A stretch of 64,000 nucleotides of DNA from Mycolicibacterium confluentis (GCF_010729895.1 NZ_AP022612.1:2976001-3040000); one strand, 5' to 3'; shown: positions 1 to 9,739, numbered from the stretch's first letter. Program-made: numbers and translations. The notes: generated by a model from the letters alone, not told the origin.

Positions 1-778
1 CGAGGTACACCCACAACTGCTCGGCCGCATCCGCCGACGAACCGACCGCCAGGGCGTACGCCGCATCGCGGACAGTCAGGTCGGTCAGGTCGTACGCCAG
101 CCTGGCCACCTCCGGATCGCTCAGGGTCTTCCCCCGCGCAACCCTGCGGGCCGCCGCGATGATTCCCCGGACGGCCTTGCGCTGAACGCCCCTGCCGTCC
201 TGATCGCCGAGGCGCGGTCCATCGTCCAGCTCCTGCACAGCCCGCGCGATGCCGGCGGCGTCGCGGTCGAGGTCCGTGGCGATGACCGACTCGAGCTCGT
301 CGCGGTTGGCGTACAGCCGGCGCCCGTCGAGCACGGCAGCCATCGACAGCGGCGAGGCGGCCGGATCGTCGACGGCACCGCCGGCCCCACAGCCGTCGGC
401 GCAGTGCCACCGGCCGCCTGCCGCGATCCTGTCGACGACGTGCGCGTCGATGAGCGTCATGTCGACGGCGTCGAGGCGATCGTCCAGCGCGGCACACAGG
501 CCCGCATAGTCCTGGCCACACGACGCGCAGTCCGACCCCGCGTCGTCCACGATGACCGCGATGGCCGCATCAGCCCCGCTGGAGGCCACGACCTCCACGA
601 GGTGGCCCACTCCGCCTGCGAGTGCGTCGGAGAGGTCGATGCGCAGCACGGCGCCCATCTCTCCGCGGTCGATGCCGACGATGACCAGCGAGCGTTCGGG
701 GACGAAGCCGAGCACCGCCGGAATGGCGGCGATCAGCGAACCGGGATGGGTGAGGTTGAAGTCGCGGCGAGGTGTCAT
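1..778 (-). CDS. DUF4192 domain protein (3' end cut by window edge)
   Basis: The reverse strand is open from an ATG at 778 to the left edge. The start reads [20 protein letters not shown], followed by a segment containing [14 protein letters not shown], which is the typical N-terminal signature of actinobacterial DUF4192 proteins. The function of the family is not known. M. tuberculosis has a protein of this kind (Rv2712c) beside sthA in the same divergent arrangement, which supports the call. The C-terminus lies outside the window, so full length cannot be judged. Other reading frames over this stretch are open only because of high GC content. Confidence 0.8.
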   Translation of the reverse strand, partial: MTPRRDFNLTHPGSLIAAIPAVLGFVPERSLVIVGIDRGEMGAVLRIDLSDALAGGVGHLVEVVASSGADAAIAVIVDDAGSDCASCGQDYAGLCAALDDRLDAVDMTLIDAHVVDRIAAGGRWHCADGCGAGGAVDDPAASPLSMAAVLDGRRLYANRDELESVIATDLDRDAAGIARAVQELDDGPRLGDQDGRGVQRKAVRGIIAAARRVARGKTLSDPEVARLAYDLTDLTVRDAAYALAVGSSADAAEQLWVYL

Positions 779-955
779 GTGCTCGACCGTCCCAATGGAC
801 ACCGTCAGCACGCGTCCAACGGCGGCGGATCGGAGGTGACCTGTGGACGAACTCGCAACTGTGGACACCGGGCGGGTGCGAAATGTTCACGCGGAGTTGA
901 CGTCGCCGGCACGTTCGACGCCATTTCCCGGCGTAAACACGCGGGTATGGGCTCG

Positions 956-2362
956 ATGCAGGAGTACGACCTCGTCGTCATCGGTTCGGGACCGGGTGGG
1001 CAGCGCGCCGCCATCGCCGCGGCCAAACTCGGCAAGTCTGTGGCCGTCGTCGAGCGCGGCACGATGCTCGGCGGCGTGTGCGTCAACACCGGCACGATCC
1101 CGTCGAAGACACTCCGCGAGGCCGTCGTCTACCTGACGGGCATGACCCAGCGTGAGCTCTACGGCGCGAGCTACCGGGTCAAGGAGAAGATCACCCCGGC
1201 CGACCTGCTGGCCCGCACCCAGCACGTGATCGGCAAGGAGATCGAGGTGGTGCGCTCACAGCTGCTGCGCAACCGCGTCGAGTTGTACACGGGGCACGGC
1301 CGATTCGAAGACGAGCACACGATCTCCGTCGACGATCCCAGCCGCGCCGAGCGGATCACGGTCCGCGGCCGATACATCGTCCTGGCCACCGGCACCAAGC
1401 CGGCACGCCCGGCCGGTGTGGAGTTCGACGAGCACCGGGTCCTGGACTCTGACGGCATCCTGGACCTCAAGACGCTGCCGACGTCGATGGTCGTGGTCGG
1501 CGCCGGGGTCATCGGCATCGAGTACGCCTCGATGTTCGCCGCCCTCGGCACCAAGGTCACCGTCGTGGAGAAGCGGAATTCGATGCTCGAGTTCTGCGAT
1601 CCGGAGATCATCGAGGCCCTGCGCTTCCACCTGCGGGACCTCGCCGTGACGTTCCGATTCGGCGAGGAGGTCACCGCGGTCGACGTCGGGGCCGCGGGCA
1701 CCGTCACGACATTGGCCAGCGGTAAGCAGATTCCGGCCGAGACCGTCATGTACTCGGCGGGCCGACAGGGGCAGACCGATCACCTCGACCTCGCCAAGGC
1801 GGGCCTGGAGGCCGACGCGCGCGGGCGGATCCACGTCGACGACAACTTCACCACCAAGGTCGACCACATCTACGCCGTCGGCGACGTCATCGGATTCCCC
1901 GCACTGGCCGCGACGTCGATGGAACAGGGCAGGCTCGCGGCGTATCACGCATTCGGCGAACCGACCAAAGGCATGATGGAACTGCAGCCGATCGGCATCT
2001 ACTCCATTCCCGAGGTGTCCTACGTGGGCGCCACGGAGGTGGACCTGACGAGGAACGCCGTGCCTTATGAGGTCGGTGTCTCCCGGTATCGCGAACTCGC
2101 GCGCGGGCAGATCGCCGGCGACTCCTACGGCATGCTCAAGCTGCTGGTGTCCACCGACGACCTGCGACTGCTCGGCGTGCACATCTTCGGCACGAACGCG
2201 ACGGAGATGGTGCACATCGGCCAGGCCGTCATGGGATGCGGCGGGACGATCGAGTACCTCGTCGACGCGGTCTTCAACTACCCGACCTTCTCCGAGGCGT
2301 ACAAGGTCGCCGCGTTGGATGTGATGAACAAGCTGCGGGCCCTGCAGTTGTACCGGAGTTGA
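956..2362 (+). CDS. sthA: Soluble pyridine nucleotide transhydrogenase
   Basis: FAD flavoprotein of 468 residues, predicted to transfer hydride between NADPH and NAD+ in the cytosol. The N-terminal dinucleotide fold GSGPGG lies near residue 10. The segment [10 protein letters not shown] near residue 40 has only one of the two redox cysteines found in dihydrolipoamide dehydrogenases, which is the hallmark of SthA. A second Rossmann motif, [11 protein letters not shown], lies near residue 180 and the dimerisation domain is C-terminal. The frame is open far upstream, but the start MQEYDLVV at 956 matches the family and the 468-residue length of M. tuberculosis SthA (Rv2713). An ATG at 947 is an alternative. 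It is divergent from the DUF4192 gene. Confidence 0.93.
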   Translation: MQEYDLVVIGSGPGGQRAAIAAAKLGKSVAVVERGTMLGGVCVNTGTIPSKTLREAVVYLTGMTQRELYGASYRVKEKITPADLLARTQHVIGKEIEVVRSQLLRNRVELYTGHGRFEDEHTISVDDPSRAERITVRGRYIVLATGTKPARPAGVEFDEHRVLDSDGILDLKTLPTSMVVVGAGVIGIEYASMFAALGTKVTVVEKRNSMLEFCDPEIIEALRFHLRDLAVTFRFGEEVTAVDVGAAGTVTTLASGKQIPAETVMYSAGRQGQTDHLDLAKAGLEADARGRIHVDDNFTTKVDHIYAVGDVIGFPALAATSMEQGRLAAYHAFGEPTKGMMELQPIGIYSIPEVSYVGATEVDLTRNAVPYEVGVSRYRELARGQIAGDSYGMLKLLVSTDDLRLLGVHIFGTNATEMVHIGQAVMGCGGTIEYLVDAVFNYPTFSEAYKVAALDVMNKLRALQLYRS

Positions 2363-2383
2363 CGTCACCTCCTATTCATCGGT

Positions 2384-2399
2384 GGGCGAAATTACGCCC
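2384..2399 (+). terminator. Candidate hairpin terminator after sthA
   Basis: GGGCG and CGCCC arms flank a six-base AT-rich loop 21 bases after the sthA stop. There is no T-run, as is common for mycobacterial hairpins, so termination is inferred from position and shape only. Confidence 0.35.
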
Positions 2400-2535
2400 G
2401 ACCAGGGATTTTCGCCACCAGCGGAGGCGTTGCACCGCTGTGAGGCCGTGCCGCCGCTGGCACGTCCGACAATGTGAGGGACACTTGAACCCTGAATGAC
2501 CACGCAGCGTTCAGGCAGTGACGAGGAGGCGAACA

Positions 2536-3513
2536 ATGGCGCACGTACCAGGTCCGAACCAACCCGAGCAGACCGGTATGTACGAGTTGGAGTTCCCCGC
2601 GCCGCAACTGGTCAACAACGAGGGCCAGGGGCCGGTGCTGATCCACGCCCTTGAGGGCTTCTCCGATGCGGGCCACGCGATTCGGCTGGCGGCCAAGCAC
2701 CTCAAGGATCACCTCGACACCGAACTCGTGGCGTCGTTTGCGATCGACGAACTTCTCGACTACCGGTCGCGCCGCCCGCTGATGACGTTCAAGACCGATC
2801 ACTTCTCCGACTACGAGGATCCCGAACTCTCGCTGTTCGCGCTGCACGACGAGTCCGGGACGCCATTCCTGCTGTTGGCGGGACTGGAGCCCGATCTCAA
2901 GTGGGAGCGGTTCATCACTGCGGTCCGACTTCTCGCCGAACGCCTCGACGTGCGGCGCACCATCGGGCTGGGCGCCATTCCGATGGCGGTGCCGCACACC
3001 CGGCCGATCACGATGACCGCGCACAGCAACAACGGCGATCTGATCACCGAGCACACGCCCTGGGTCGGCGAGGTCCAGGTGCCCGGAAGCGCCTCAAGCC
3101 TGCTCGAGTACCGCCTCGCCCAGCACGGCCACGAAGTCGTCGGGTTCACGGTCCACGTGCCGCACTACCTGGCGCAGACCGACTACCCGGCCGCAGCGCA
3201 GGCGCTGCTCGAGGAAGTTGCCCGCAGCGCGTCGCTTGACCTGCCCACCGCGGCGCTCACGGCGGCGGCGGCCGACGTCCGCACCAAAATCGATGAACAG
3301 GTCGAGGCCAGTGCGGAGGTCGCTCAAGTGGTGAGCGCGCTGGAGCGTCAGTACGATGCTTTCGTCGCCGCCCAAGAGAATCGATCTTTGCTGGCTCACG
3401 ACGAGGACCTGCCAAGCGGGGACGAACTCGGAGCTGAGTTCGAGCGCTTCCTCGCCCAGCAGGCGGGTGAGAAGAATCGGGATCCGTTCCGGGACGACGA
3501 CGGCACGCTGTAA
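2536..3513 (+). CDS. PAC2-family protein (Rv2714-like)
   Basis: Protein of 325 residues belonging to the PAC2 (proteasome assembly chaperone 2-like) superfamily, ortholog of M. tuberculosis Rv2714. Its biochemical role in actinobacteria is not established. Typical features are the N-terminal MYELEFPAPQLV strand, the LIHALEGFSDAGHA segment and an acidic C-terminal tail with the helical ALERQYDAFVA stretch. The start at 2536 is preferred over a GTG 18 bases upstream because a strong Shine-Dalgarno sequence, GAGGAGG at 2523-2529, sits six bases before it. It lies between sthA and a hydrolase gene, as in M. tuberculosis. Confidence 0.88.
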   Translation: MAHVPGPNQPEQTGMYELEFPAPQLVNNEGQGPVLIHALEGFSDAGHAIRLAAKHLKDHLDTELVASFAIDELLDYRSRRPLMTFKTDHFSDYEDPELSLFALHDESGTPFLLLAGLEPDLKWERFITAVRLLAERLDVRRTIGLGAIPMAVPHTRPITMTAHSNNGDLITEHTPWVGEVQVPGSASSLLEYRLAQHGHEVVGFTVHVPHYLAQTDYPAAAQALLEEVARSASLDLPTAALTAAAADVRTKIDEQVEASAEVAQVVSALERQYDAFVAAQENRSLLAHDEDLPSGDELGAEFERFLAQQAGEKNRDPFRDDDGTL

Positions 3514-3571
3514 ACACGACGGCGGGCCGTAGAGACAACGCCCCACCGGGCCCGACGACGAGGTTGGCGTT

Positions 3572-4594
3572 ATGAGCCCACAGAAGCCGAACCTCCGGTC
3601 GGTGCGCGAGCTCTCCCCCACGCTCGAATACCGCACGATCCACGGCTACCGGCGGGCGTTCCGGATCGCCGGAACGGGTCCCGCCCTGCTGCTGATCCAT
3701 GGCATCGGCGACAACTCGACGACGTGGGACACCGTGCACGCCAAGCTCGCCCAACGATTCACGGTGATCGCGCCCGACCTCCTGGGCCACGGGCAGTCCG
3801 ACAAGCCGCGAGCCGACTATTCGGTGGCGGCCTACGCCAACGGCATGCGCGACCTACTCAGCGTGCTCGACATCGAGCGCGTCACGGTCATCGGTCATTC
3901 CCTCGGCGGCGGAGTCGCCATGCAGTTCGCCTATCAGTTCCCGCAGTTGTTGGAGCGTCTCATCCTGGTCGGGGCAGGCGGTGTGACCAAGGACGTCAAC
4001 GTGGCGCTGCGGATGGCCTCCCTGCCGTTGGGCGGCGAGGCGCTGGGACTGCTGCGACTGCCGATGGTGCTGCCCGCGCTGCAGGCATTCGGCAAGGCCG
4101 CGGGCGCGGTGCTCGGATCCACTCGTGTCGGGCGCGACCTGCCCGATGTGCTGCGCATCCTGCGCGACCTGCCCGAACCGACCGCATCGTCGGCCTTCAC
4201 CCGCACCCTGCGTGCCGTTGTTGACTGGCGTGGCCAGGTGGTGACGATGCTCGACCGGTGTTATTTGACGGAATCGGTTCCTGTGCAACTCATCTGGGGT
4301 GACCAGGATGTCGTCATCCCGGTGGCCCATGCCCGCATGGCGCACGCCGCCATGCCCGGCTCACAACTCGAGATCTTCCCACGCTCAGGCCACTTTCCGT
4401 TCCACGACGACCCCGACCGCTTCGTCGAGGTCGTCGAGCGCTTCATCGACACCACCGCACCGGCCGAATACGACCAGGCCGCACTGCGGGAACTCCTGCG
4501 GTCCGGGATCACCGAATCCACCCTCACCGGCACGTCCGACACCAAGGTCGCAGTCCTCGACGCGATGGGTCACGACGAGCGTTCGGCGACCTGA
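3572..4594 (+). CDS. Alpha/beta hydrolase (Rv2715-like)
   Basis: Alpha/beta-hydrolase of 340 residues. The oxyanion-hole motif HGIGDNS lies at residues 43-49, the nucleophile elbow GHSLGGG has Ser110, and the C-terminal GHFPFHDDP supplies the catalytic His. [12 protein letters not shown] loop follows strand 4, as in epoxide hydrolase/haloperoxidase-type members. No signal peptide is visible. The substrate cannot be predicted; an esterase or lipase-like role is plausible. It follows the PAC2 gene by 58 bases and keeps the order seen in M. tuberculosis. Confidence 0.9.
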   Translation: MSPQKPNLRSVRELSPTLEYRTIHGYRRAFRIAGTGPALLLIHGIGDNSTTWDTVHAKLAQRFTVIAPDLLGHGQSDKPRADYSVAAYANGMRDLLSVLDIERVTVIGHSLGGGVAMQFAYQFPQLLERLILVGAGGVTKDVNVALRMASLPLGGEALGLLRLPMVLPALQAFGKAAGAVLGSTRVGRDLPDVLRILRDLPEPTASSAFTRTLRAVVDWRGQVVTMLDRCYLTESVPVQLIWGDQDVVIPVAHARMAHAAMPGSQLEIFPRSGHFPFHDDPDRFVEVVERFIDTTAPAEYDQAALRELLRSGITESTLTGTSDTKVAVLDAMGHDERSAT

Positions 4595-4637
4595 GACCGT
4601 CGCCGAGGATCCAGACCAAATCCGCGTCACTGCCCAG

Positions 4638-4643
4638 TACAGT
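4638..4643 (+). promoter_or_regulatory. -10 element of a predicted leaderless promoter
   Basis: TACAGT lies exactly six bases before the ATG at 4650, so transcription should begin at or beside the start codon. This supports choosing 4650 as the start of the PhzF-like gene. No convincing -35 is visible. Confidence 0.5.
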
Positions 4644-4649
4644 CGGGAC

Positions 4650-5345
4650 ATGGGTATCGACGTCACGGTGCTTCGGGTGTTCACCGACTCAGACGGCAAC
4701 TACGGCAACCCACTCGGCGTGGTCGACGCGAGGACCGTCGCGCCCGAGGACCGGCAGGCCCTTGCCGCTGAATTAGGTTACAGCGAAACCATTTACGTCC
4801 ACATCCCGGCTGCCGGCGCGGCGACGGCACAGGTGCAGATCTTCACGCCGACAACCGAATTGCCGTTCGCGGGCCACCCGACCGTGGGTGCATCGTGGTG
4901 GCTCAAGGAGATCGGGACACCCGTGCACACGCTGCAGACCGCAGCCGGGATCGTTCAGGTCAACTACGACGTCGGCCCTGACAGGCTCACCTCAATCAGC
5001 GCACGCTCCGAATGGGCGCCTGAGTTCGCGATCCATGATCTGGACTCGGTCGACGAACTGATGGCGGCCGATCCCGCCGACTACACCGACGACGTCGAGC
5101 ACTATCTGTGGACGTGGACCGACCGGGATGCCGGGGAGATCCGCTCCCGGATGTTCGCGCCACATCTGGGCATCGTCGAGGACGAGGCCACTGGCGCTGC
5201 GGCGGTGCGCATCACCGACTACCTCAGCCGGGACCTGCGCATCACGCAGGGCCAGGGTTCGCGCATCGAGACAACGTGGTCGCCCGAGGGCTGGGTGCAG
5301 GTTGCCGGCGCCGCCGTCAACGACGGCATTCGGCGCGTCGACTGA
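4650..5345 (+). CDS. PhzF-family isomerase-like protein (Rv2716-like)
   Basis: Protein of 231 residues in the PhzF/diaminopimelate-epimerase fold family. Visible signatures are NYGNPLGVV near residue 17, GYSETIYV with Glu46 at the position of the catalytic acid of PhzF, and the [10 protein letters not shown] motif. It is shorter than typical PhzF (about 280 residues), so the second half is compact. Substrate is unknown; it is not next to phenazine genes. The frame extends upstream into the previous gene, but the ATG at 4650 has a -10 hexamer in leaderless position and gives the length of M. tuberculosis Rv2716. It is convergent with nrdR (30-base gap). Confidence 0.82.
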   Translation: MGIDVTVLRVFTDSDGNYGNPLGVVDARTVAPEDRQALAAELGYSETIYVHIPAAGAATAQVQIFTPTTELPFAGHPTVGASWWLKEIGTPVHTLQTAAGIVQVNYDVGPDRLTSISARSEWAPEFAIHDLDSVDELMAADPADYTDDVEHYLWTWTDRDAGEIRSRMFAPHLGIVEDEATGAAAVRITDYLSRDLRITQGQGSRIETTWSPEGWVQVAGAAVNDGIRRVD

Positions 5346-5375
5346 AACTGCCCCAGGACAGCAGGAACGCCAGGG

Positions 5376-5834
5376 TCAACCCGCGGAGACCCCGCGGTGC
5401 TGACGCAGGGCCTCGATTTCGCGTTCGAAGTCGTCGGCCGAGGTGAAAGACCGGTACACCGAGGCGAACCTGAGGTAGGCGACCTCGTCGAGTTCCCGCA
5501 GCGGCCCCAGAATCGCGAGACCAACCTCGTTGCTCGGAACTTCAGGACCTGCGGCCCGGACCGCGTCCTCGACCTGCTGGGCGAGCAGGTTGAGCGCGTC
5601 ATCGTCCACCTGGCGCCCCTGACAGGCCCGGCGCACGCCGCTGATCACCTTCTCCCGACTGAACGGTTCAGTGACCCCGCTGCGTTTCACGACGGCGAGC
5701 ACGGCCGTCTCGACAGTGGTGAATCTGCGCCCACACTCCGGACAGGAACGGCGCCGACGGATGGCCTGGCCTTCGTCCGTCTCCCGGGAGTCCACGACAC
5801 GCGAGTCAGGATTCCGGCAGAAAGGACAGTGCAT
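5376..5834 (-). CDS. nrdR: Transcriptional repressor NrdR
   Basis: Protein of 152 residues. The N-terminal zinc ribbon has CPFC at residues 3-6 and CPEC about 28 residues later, followed by GRRFTTVE and an ATP-cone domain. NrdR represses ribonucleotide reductase genes according to the ATP/dATP state. The start [18 protein letters not shown] is the invariant N-terminus of the family; the in-frame extension upstream is not part of it. Its position beside the LysM protein and lexA is conserved in mycobacteria (Rv2718c) and links deoxynucleotide supply with DNA-damage genes. No clear NrdR box was found nearby. Confidence 0.97.
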   Translation of the reverse strand: MHCPFCRNPDSRVVDSRETDEGQAIRRRRSCPECGRRFTTVETAVLAVVKRSGVTEPFSREKVISGVRRACQGRQVDDDALNLLAQQVEDAVRAAGPEVPSNEVGLAILGPLRELDEVAYLRFASVYRSFTSADDFEREIEALRQHRGVSAG

Positions 5835-5970
5835 GCCCGCTCCTTCGTCGTGCCGCCTGTGGGATGACCCCAACGACTCAGAGACTACCTGGGTGCGCCG
5901 CTCAGCGGCCAGGGCACCGAAGTCCACGACGATCATGACTGTCCGCCACCTGAATTCGAACGTACGGCTG

Positions 5971-6477
5971 TCAGGCGACCGGCGCGATCAGCGTCTGGCC
6001 GGCGTCCAGCGCCCCGGACTCGAGCTCGTTGAGTTCACGGATGCGGTCCACCACGCTGTTCACCGGGGCATCCGGCGCCACCCGGGCGGCCACGTGGGCC
6101 AGCGTCTCCCCCGACCGGACCTGCACCACTGCCAGTCGATCCGGAACCGGGGCCGAGGCGTGCGCGGCCTCACCGAACTGCGCGACCACGCCGAGCCACA
6201 TCGTGATCAGCGCGGCCGTGAAGGCCAGGCCCACCAGGGTCAACGGCGTGATCCGGCGCCCGGGCGTGCGGGCATGGGGAGCGCGCGACACCCGCACTCC
6301 GGTACCGCGGTAGCGCGGCGCGATGGCCGCCGGTCGCGCCGGTGCGGGCCGTCCCGCGACGCCGCTGCCGCTCCGAGGGCGCCGCGGTGCGTCGACGCCC
6401 GGGGACGTCCGGGGGGCGGGCCACCTGTCTTCACAGAAGGCCGATGCGGTCCTCGGGTACACGCTGGTGTGGGTCAT
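5971..6477 (-). CDS. chiZ: SOS-induced LysM-domain membrane protein (ChiZ/Rv2719c-like)
   Basis: Protein of 168 residues: a basic, proline-rich cytoplasmic N-terminus, one transmembrane segment at about 78-102 and a C-terminal LysM peptidoglycan-binding domain at about 114-167 ([11 protein letters not shown]...GQTLIAPVA). The M. tuberculosis counterpart Rv2719c (ChiZ) is induced by DNA damage and slows division. The start at 6477 has AAAGGA six bases upstream; another ATG at 6510 with AGGAG would add 11 residues and cannot be excluded. Two LexA-box-like palindromes and a TATATT -10 lie just upstream, predicting LexA repression. Confidence 0.88.
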   Translation of the reverse strand: MTHTSVYPRTASAFCEDRWPAPRTSPGVDAPRRPRSGSGVAGRPAPARPAAIAPRYRGTGVRVSRAPHARTPGRRITPLTLVGLAFTAALITMWLGVVAQFGEAAHASAPVPDRLAVVQVRSGETLAHVAARVAPDAPVNSVVDRIRELNELESGALDAGQTLIAPVA

Positions 6478-6536
6478 GTCCGGTCCTTTCGGTCGCTGCG
6501 GGCGGTCCATGCGTTCGCTCCTGTGTTCGAATATAA

Positions 6537-6552
6537 TCGATCATGTGTTCGA
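6537..6552 (-). promoter_or_regulatory. LexA (SOS) box upstream of the LysM gene
   Basis: TCGATCATGTGTTCGA differs at one base from the mycobacterial LexA consensus TCGAAC-N4-GTTCGA. On the reverse strand it directly abuts a TATATT -10-like sequence (6530-6535), so LexA bound here would block the promoter of the LysM gene. Confidence 0.75.
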
Positions 6553-6566
6553 CTAGAAGTCTGAAA

Positions 6567-6582
6567 CCGAACATGTGATCGA
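6567..6582. promoter_or_regulatory. Second, weaker LexA-box-like palindrome
   Basis: CCGAACATGTGATCGA keeps the half-site cores and the ATGT centre but has two mismatches to TCGAAC-N4-GTTCGA. It is centred 30 bases from the first box, about three helical turns, and may help bind LexA cooperatively at the LysM gene. Confidence 0.5.
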
Positions 6583-6703
6583 ACCGTAGCCGAACGATAG
6601 AACGGGCCTCCGACAAAAAATCGCTCCAGGCCGCCGCGACGAGTCCTCGCCACACCAACATCACCGGCCACAGGGGCACCAGCAGGACAGATGGCGACAC
6701 GCC

Positions 6704-6719
6704 TCGAACACATGTTTGA
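6704..6719 (+). promoter_or_regulatory. LexA box controlling lexA
   Basis: TCGAACACATGTTTGA is the characteristic lexA operator of mycobacteria. Its right end overlaps the TTGATT -35 element at 6716-6721, so LexA should repress its own transcription. Confidence 0.9.
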
Positions 6720-6744
6720 TTCTTGCCCCCTGCGGGACTACATT
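6716..6744 (+). promoter_or_regulatory. lexA promoter
   Basis: TTGATT (-35, 6716-6721) and TACATT (-10, 6739-6744) are separated by 17 bases. The A of the lexA ATG at 6752 lies eight bases after the -10, so the mRNA is predicted to be leaderless or nearly so. The -35 overlaps the LexA box. Confidence 0.65.
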
Positions 6745-6751
6745 CGAACGC

Positions 6752-7450
6752 ATGGCTGACACCGAGAACGGCAGCAGTTCACCCGCGACCAGTCGCGAAG
6801 GCGCGCTCGACCCTGCTCTCACCGAGCGGCAGCGGACCATCCTCGAGGTCATCCGGGCCTCGGTGACCACACGGGGCTATCCCCCGAGCATCCGCGAGAT
6901 CGGCGACGCGGTGGGCCTGACGTCGACCTCGTCGGTGGCCCACCAACTGCGCACCCTTGAGCGCAAGGGCTATCTGCGCCGTGACCCGAACCGCCCCCGC
7001 GCGGTGGACGTCCGTGGCGCTGATGATGTTGCGCACGCCGTGGCGACCGACGTGGCCGGATCCGACGCCCTGCCGGAACCCACGTTCGTGCCCGTGCTGG
7101 GACGGATCGCGGCTGGCGGCCCCATCCTCGCCGAGGAGGCTGTCGAGGATGTCTTCCCGCTGCCGCGTGAACTCGTCGGCGAGGGTTCGCTGTTCCTGCT
7201 GAAGGTGGTCGGCGAGTCCATGATCGACGCCGCGATCTGCGACGGCGACTGGGTCGTCATACGCCAGCAGAATGTCGCCGACAACGGTGACATCGTGGCC
7301 GCGATGATCGACGGCGAAGCCACGGTCAAGACCTTCAAGCGCACCGCGGGTCAGGTGTGGTTGATGCCCCACAACCCGGCGTTCGACCCGATCCCGGGCA
7401 ACGACGCGGCCATTCTCGGCAAGGTCGTGACCGTCATCCGCAAGATCTGA
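6752..7450 (+). CDS. lexA: SOS repressor LexA
   Basis: Protein of 232 residues. The winged-helix DNA-binding domain ([16 protein letters not shown]...RDPNRPRAV) fills about residues 20-90, followed by a linker and an S24 peptidase-like domain. The self-cleavage site Ala121-Gly122, nucleophile Ser156 (GESM) and Lys193 (TVKTFK) are all present. On damage, RecA filaments trigger self-cleavage and release SOS genes. An upstream in-frame TTG is excluded because it lies inside the operator; the ATG at 6752 follows the promoter directly. It is divergent from the SOS-controlled LysM gene and convergent with the LGFP protein gene. Confidence 0.97.
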   Translation: MADTENGSSSPATSREGALDPALTERQRTILEVIRASVTTRGYPPSIREIGDAVGLTSTSSVAHQLRTLERKGYLRRDPNRPRAVDVRGADDVAHAVATDVAGSDALPEPTFVPVLGRIAAGGPILAEEAVEDVFPLPRELVGEGSLFLLKVVGESMIDAAICDGDWVVIRQQNVADNGDIVAAMIDGEATVKTFKRTAGQVWLMPHNPAFDPIPGNDAAILGKVVTVIRKI

Positions 7451-7468
7451 GCCGCGGTCTGAACGCGG

Positions 7469-9739
7469 TCAGTCGGCGCGGCTGAACCCGTTCGCCTCAG
7501 CCAATTCCGGGCTGGCGAACCAGATCTCGGCGACCGTCTCGTCGTAGCCGGGTGATCCCGGTACGTGGTAGCGCCCCGTTCGCATGCTGCCCTTCACGGG
7601 ATAGCCCTCTGGCGCCGTATGCGGGTCGTCGAGCGGCAGATGGATGGCCGGCGGTGCGGCCACCTCCGCATGTTCGTCCTCGGCCTCGCCCGACACGACC
7701 ACGGCGTCCTCGTCGCGCTGGCCCTGGTCGCCGTAGTCCGGCTCCTCGTAGTCCGATTCCCGGTAGCCGCGTTCCGGTTCCTGGTAGCCGCGTTCCGGTT
7801 CCTGGTAGCCGGCGTTGACGTCCTGCTGATAGTCCTGCTCGTATTGCGACACGTACCGGCTGGGCGGCGCCTCGAAGCTGCGCGCGGGCGGCGGCGCCGC
7901 GCCGTAGACGGGCGCGAACAGCGAGCCCGGACCCGGCAGGTAGTCGTCGTCGTCGTCCGGCTGCGAGGACCAGGACTGGTCGCCCACATCGTGTGCGGCG
8001 TGGCGTCCGGCCTGATCGTCACCAACATTGATGACCCGGGTCGGAGCGGTGTCGGCGTCGAGATCGTCCTCGTCGTCCTCGACCGCGTCGGCCGACTCGT
8101 GGGCGCCGCGATGAGTGAACAGACCGTCGTCGTCGTCGGCCTGTGGTGCAAGGCGGGGCAGCGACGTGGTCTCTTCGCCCCACGCAGGCCGCGACACCGG
8201 CGGCAGGTAGGCGTCGTCGTCGTGCTCGCCGAAGTCCGTGCGGCGCGACCAACCGTTCTCGTCGTCGCGGGCCTCGCCGAACCTCTTCTCGTACGTGGGC
8301 TCGTACCCCGAGTCGTAGCCGGGCTCGTACCCGGCGTCGGGGCCCTCGTCCTCGTCGTCGTCCTCGTCGTCGTAGTCGGCGTGCTGCGCGGACCGGCGCC
8401 TGCGCATCGCGACCAAGGCGTACACCGAACCCAGCAGCAGCAGGGCGACCGGGATGATCCACCACAGCCACCAGCTCTGCCAGGTGATTCCGCTGTCCGT
8501 CTCACCTTCGGGGGCCGCGGGCGGGGCGCTCGGCACGGGTGCGTCCGGTATCTCGAGCCCGCCCAGCGACTGCGCCAGGTTCGCGGGATCGGAGGTGAAG
8601 GTGTTGTCCTGACTGTTCCACGAGAGCTCGCCACCGCTGAACTTCTGCGTGACAATCCCGCCCTCGGTGTTCTGATCCCCAGTGGGGACGCCGAGCGCAC
8701 CCGTGGCGCCGCCCAGCTTGTCCCACGCGGCCTTCATGGCGCCGCGCACGATGACAGCACCGTGTTCCCGCGTCCAGAAGATCGTCGGATTGTCCGGCGC
8801 GGAGAAGACCTGGATCCGGCTGTCCGGCACCCCGCCGTCGGCCTCACCGCCGGCCGGAAGACCGAAGTCTCCGGTGGGACCACCGGCCGACTCGTACTTG
8901 GCCAGGATGTCCCCCGAAACGGCATGGGCGCCCGTCTCCGGGCTGTAGAACACCTTGCCGCCGGAGAAGTTCTGTCCGGCCCCAGCGTCTCCGATGGCGT
9001 ACTGCTCCCCGGCCTTGACCCCGAGCGGTCCTGAGGACCCGCCGGCGGCACGCCAGGCGGTCGCGATCGCCGACGCCGCGTCGGACGGGATCTCAAGGCC
9101 GACAAGCTGTCCGGCAAGGTCGGCCGGTTCGGTCGTGAAGACCTTGGTGCCGGTGTCGAACGACAGTTGACCACCGGTGAACCGCTGCGAGATGACGTCG
9201 CCGGTGTACGTCTCGTCGGCGATGGGGACACCGAGGACGCCAGCCGAGCCACCGAGCTTGTCCCACGCGGCATTGATCGCACCGCGCACCACCCAGGCGC
9301 CGGTCTCCGGCGTCCAGAAGATCACGGGGTTGTCAGCGGCGCTGAACGTGCTGTTACGGCTCTCCGGGCTGATCCGGCCCGGACCCTCATCGATGTTCGG
9401 GAAGCCCAGATCACTGTCCGCGGGTCCGCCGAGGTCGCGGTACTTCTCCAGGATGGCGCCGTGCATGATTCGCGCACCGGTTGCTGGCGAGAAGAAGATC
9501 GCCCCACCGGCAAAGTTCTGCCCGAAACCCGGGCCCACGGCATAGACACCGCCATCCCGCGGGCCCAGGGTCGACGCGTCTCCACCGGCGGCGTCGAACG
9601 CCGCATTGATCGCGTCCGTGGCGTCACTTTCCGGTGACGCATGCGCAGTCGGCGCAAAAAGCGCGACCGCGGCGGCAGCGAGAACAATTCCCAACGCCGT
9701 TCGACCGATTCCCCCGAATCGTTTCCACTGCCGTGTCAT
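7469..9739 (-). CDS. LGFP-repeat surface protein with membrane anchor
   Basis: Protein of 756 residues, similar in layout to M. tuberculosis Rv2721c. A signal peptide (about 1-34, ending AHA) is followed by an extracellular region with about six LGFP-type repeats (LGGPADSDLGFP, LGGSAGVLGVP, AGGSSGPLGV, AGGPTGDFGLP, LGGATGALGVP). A proline linker leads to a single transmembrane helix at about 421-443, then RRRR and a long, very acidic, disordered cytoplasmic tail containing tandem YQEPERG repeats. LGFP repeats are thought to attach proteins to the mycolyl-arabinogalactan cell wall; the role here is probably structural. The ATG at 9739 follows GGTGAG. Confidence 0.88.
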   Translation of the reverse strand: MTRQWKRFGGIGRTALGIVLAAAAVALFAPTAHASPESDATDAINAAFDAAGGDASTLGPRDGGVYAVGPGFGQNFAGGAIFFSPATGARIMHGAILEKYRDLGGPADSDLGFPNIDEGPGRISPESRNSTFSAADNPVIFWTPETGAWVVRGAINAAWDKLGGSAGVLGVPIADETYTGDVISQRFTGGQLSFDTGTKVFTTEPADLAGQLVGLEIPSDAASAIATAWRAAGGSSGPLGVKAGEQYAIGDAGAGQNFSGGKVFYSPETGAHAVSGDILAKYESAGGPTGDFGLPAGGEADGGVPDSRIQVFSAPDNPTIFWTREHGAVIVRGAMKAAWDKLGGATGALGVPTGDQNTEGGIVTQKFSGGELSWNSQDNTFTSDPANLAQSLGGLEIPDAPVPSAPPAAPEGETDSGITWQSWWLWWIIPVALLLLGSVYALVAMRRRRSAQHADYDDEDDDEDEGPDAGYEPGYDSGYEPTYEKRFGEARDDENGWSRRTDFGEHDDDAYLPPVSRPAWGEETTSLPRLAPQADDDDGLFTHRGAHESADAVEDDEDDLDADTAPTRVINVGDDQAGRHAAHDVGDQSWSSQPDDDDDYLPGPGSLFAPVYGAAPPPARSFEAPPSRYVSQYEQDYQQDVNAGYQEPERGYQEPERGYRESDYEEPDYGDQGQRDEDAVVVSGEAEDEHAEVAAPPAIHLPLDDPHTAPEGYPVKGSMRTGRYHVPGSPGYDETVAEIWFASPELAEANGFSRAD
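7763..7804 (-). repeat. 21-bp tandem repeat inside the LGFP-protein gene
   Basis: Two identical 21-base units run head to tail (7763-7783, 7784-7804) and a third starts at 7805 but diverges. They encode the YQEPERG repeat of the acidic tail. Copy number could vary between strains by slippage. Confidence 0.8.

Noticed and set aside
840..870. Two TGTGGAC sequences resembling DnaA boxes upstream of sthA
   Set aside because: Only two partial matches, no AT-rich unwinding element and no dnaA/dnaN neighbours; not an origin.
1256..2368. Long reverse-strand open frame opposite sthA
   Set aside because: Mirror frame of a GC-rich gene; composition is Arg/Gly/His-rich without any family motif.
7565..9034. 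489-codon forward open frame opposite the LGFP-protein gene
   Set aside because: The reverse-strand protein has a signal peptide, repeats and a membrane helix; the forward frame has none of these.
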